Assembly: GCA_030429235.1 (NCBI GenBank)
Contig: JAUIDB010000003.1
Span: 62,001 to 126,000, forward strand
Direction of reading: 5' to 3'
Source: Thermoanaerobaculia bacterium
GTDB taxonomy: Bacteria; Acidobacteriota; Thermoanaerobaculia; Multivoradales; JAIOJS01
DNA length: 64,000 nt
Positions 62,329 to 64,000 of this stretch are shown here, in pieces. The position numbers and the translations under genes are program-made. The first letter of the stretch is position 1. Every line of letters starts with the position of its first letter. The notes beneath the pieces are model-generated. The model saw nothing but the letters and a program-made list of their open reading frames with translations. It made no database searches and was not told the DNA's origin.

Positions 62329-64000
62329 CTAGAGGTAGCCCAGCGCGCGGAGAGCGGCCTCCTCGGCCTCGCTCCGTTCGACTCCTTCCGACCCCGTCGA
62401 CGCCCGAAAACCGACAGCGGTGGACAGCGCCGAGAAGTCAGGAGCCTCCGGTGGGCACTCGGCGGGCATCCAGACTCCACCGTGCTGGCGCTCACACTGG
62501 AGGTGGTCGTCCCAGGCCGTCACGCGGAGATCCCCCTGCTGGGCGCCGAGGAGGTCCTTCGCCACCTTCATCTCGGCGAACAGCGGATGCGGTTCGGCCT
62601 CGTGCTCCTCGAAGTAGAGGAAACGCTCCGGTGGCACCGTCAGCTCTCGATCCGGGTAGAGCAGCGCACCCTGCTGCTCGCGAGGGATTCTCAGACCGGC
62701 CGCCCGAAGGATGGTCGGGAAGAGATCGACTTGGGACACCGGGGTCTCGATCCGGCGTCCGGCTCGTTGTCCCGGCCACTTGATCAGCAGCGGAATCTCG
62801 ACCAACTCGGGATCCAGCCGATGAGCGTGAGTGAAGAGACCTCGCTCCCCGAGCAGTTCGCCATGGTCGGCAACGACCACGATCAAGGTCTCGTCCCAGA
62901 GCCCGCCGGCTCGGAGCCCCTCGAAGAGCCGGCCCAGTTGGTCGTCCATGTACGCCAGTTCGGCTCGATAGGCTCGCCGCAAGTACTCCTCCACTGCGGG
63001 GCCGAACCCTCCTTCACCGCGGATCGCGGCCGACAGTAGATCGGTGTTTCCGGCGACCAGTTCACCCCAGACCGGAAGCCCTTCGAGGTCGACTCCGGCC
63101 TGCGCCACCTCGAACCGCTCCTGGAAGCTCGACGGTGCCTGAAACAGAGCGTGAGGGTCGAAGTAGTTTGCAAACAGAAAAAGCGGTCGAGAGGTGGCCT
63201 CCTGGAGTAGACCCAGCACGTGATCGGTTAGCTCCTCTCCCGTGGTCTCGAACCCAGCGGGATTGCGGTAGCGATGCATTCCCTGGGCGAGTCCGAACTG
63301 ATGGCGGGCCAAGAAACCGCCGGCGGTGCCGAGGGTTCGGTAACCAGCGGCTCGGAGGTGCTCGGTGAGTGTTTCCAAGCTCGAAGGCAGGGCGCGATGC
63401 GTCGAGCCGGCTCCATGTTGACTCGGCCAGAGCCCAGTGAGGATCGAACTGTGGCTCGGAAGGGTCCAGGGAGAGGTGGCGAGCGCGCGGTCGAAGACGG
63501 TGGCCGTGCCGGCGAAGGCAGCCAGACTCGGCGTCGCAGACTCTGGGTGGTAGGGGGCCACGAAGTCGCGCCGCGTCGTATCGAGGGTGATCAGCACGAT
63601 CGAGGGTCGGGGGCTGGTGTCCGCATCTCCGGCGGGAGCGAAGTGGAGATCGCCGACGATCGTCAATCCCGAACCGCCTTGGATCTCGAGCCGAGCCGAC
63701 TCGCCGGCGGCCAGGGGTACCGTCCAGCGGGACTGGCTCGCGCTCCCGATCCGGTCGTGCACGTCCAGCCCCGGCGCCGTCAAACTCAGACCTCGATCCC
63801 TTCCCCCCACGCTCTCGACCTGGAAACGAAGCTCGCCGCTCTCCGACGCGACCAGATTAACGGTCTGCGCCCCGTCGACCAACAGCCCCCCGAGCAGTTC
63901 GTCGCCGCTCCCCGCCAGCCCCAGATCGAAGAACTCCCGCAGCTGACGGTAGCGCTCGAGACTCTCCGAACGCAGCTCTCCCGAAACGTCGCCCAGACGA
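62329..64000 (-). CDS. Sulfatase-like alkaline phosphatase superfamily protein (N-terminus beyond window)
   Basis: The frame is open from the window edge to the stop at 62329 (557 codons seen). An N-terminal beta region of about 130 residues (LVASESGELRFQVESVGG) precedes the enzyme domain: IVLITLDTTRRDFVAPY with metal Asp, WTLPSHSSILTGLWPSQHG, and VVVADHGELLGERG with the second metal site. The nucleophile position is Thr (T-L-P-S-H), as in the gene at the other end of the window, so formylglycine modification cannot occur. It ends with ALRALGYL, a common terminus of this group. The substrate is unknown. Confidence 0.87.
   Translation of the reverse strand, partial: RLGDVSGELRSESLERYRQLREFFDLGLAGSGDELLGGLLVDGAQTVNLVASESGELRFQVESVGGRDRGLSLTAPGLDVHDRIGSASQSRWTVPLAAGESARLEIQGGSGLTIVGDLHFAPAGDADTSPRPSIVLITLDTTRRDFVAPYHPESATPSLAAFAGTATVFDRALATSPWTLPSHSSILTGLWPSQHGAGSTHRALPSSLETLTEHLRAAGYRTLGTAGGFLARHQFGLAQGMHRYRNPAGFETTGEELTDHVLGLLQEATSRPLFLFANYFDPHALFQAPSSFQERFEVAQAGVDLEGLPVWGELVAGNTDLLSAAIRGEGGFGPAVEEYLRRAYRAELAYMDDQLGRLFEGLRAGGLWDETLIVVVADHGELLGERGLFTHAHRLDPELVEIPLLIKWPGQRAGRRIETPVSQVDLFPTILRAAGLRIPREQQGALLYPDRELTVPPERFLYFEEHEAEPHPLFAEMKVAKDLLGAQQGDLRVTAWDDHLQCERQHGGVWMPAECPPEAPDFSALSTAVGFRASTGSEGVERSEAEEAALRALGYL

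Overview
This window is about 64 kb of GC-rich, tightly packed bacterial DNA with some 47 protein genes and no rRNA, tRNA, CRISPR array or insertion sequence that I can see. Several features point to a Gram-negative member of the Acidobacteriota, possibly near Thermoanaerobaculia. These are an Oar-like TonB-dependent receptor with a carboxypeptidase-regulatory N-terminus, FG-GAP/ASPIC-UnbV (CRTAC1-like) proteins, a DUF5916 outer-membrane protein, TPR-bearing sulfatase-like enzymes, a BlaI/M56 pair and a matrixin-like protease with a characteristic C-terminal domain. The lineage is an inference from gene content.

Layout. 1-1706: end of a sulfatase-like lipoprotein (minus). 1771-12426: a plus-strand chain of translationally coupled genes (CRTAC1-like, TPR lipoprotein, second CRTAC1-like, PlsC-type acyltransferase, TlpA-like thioredoxin, UbiB/AarF kinase, degenerate UbiB-like pseudokinase). 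The second CRTAC1-like gene is interrupted by a single in-frame TGA with a SECIS-like hairpin behind it, so it is a candidate selenoprotein. 12483-16057: a small helical protein, then a flavin halogenase-like enzyme coupled to a carotenoid cleavage oxygenase. 16068-23865: an RND / membrane-fusion / RND efflux operon (minus). 24031-27301: TonB-dependent receptor with a clear terminator. 27681-31903: an operon of an ATP-grasp protein, response regulator, sensor kinase and FGE-like domain protein.

32100-36263: a BlaI-type repressor, an M56 (BlaR1-like) membrane protease without a penicillin sensor, and a DUF5916 barrel protein, preceded by a perfect 16-bp inverted-repeat operator lying over the promoter and ribosome-binding site. 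36424-41575: an esterase and an S51-like protein divergent from an ATP-grasp ligase, UDP-glucose dehydrogenase and an S4 RNA-binding protein. 41619-51841: GH38 alpha-mannosidase-like enzyme, matrixin-like protease, 1-Cys peroxiredoxin, glycogen debranching enzyme (minus), TerC protein, a second small matrixin-like protease and a calcium-binding-type protein. The two protease genes share an almost identical 15-base upstream motif.

51857-60906: a minus-strand block of thiolase, uracil phosphoribosyltransferase, RDD, SpoIIM-like, integral membrane, DUF4129-like, DUF4350-like, MoxR ATPase and DUF58 protein. The RDD-to-MoxR part is joined by short overlaps, and the set resembles the widespread MoxR/DUF58 envelope module. 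61115-64000: a degenerate AMP-binding-like protein, a small PHA-granule-region-like protein and the C-terminal part of a second sulfatase-like protein.

Functions rest on motif recognition by eye; no database search was run.
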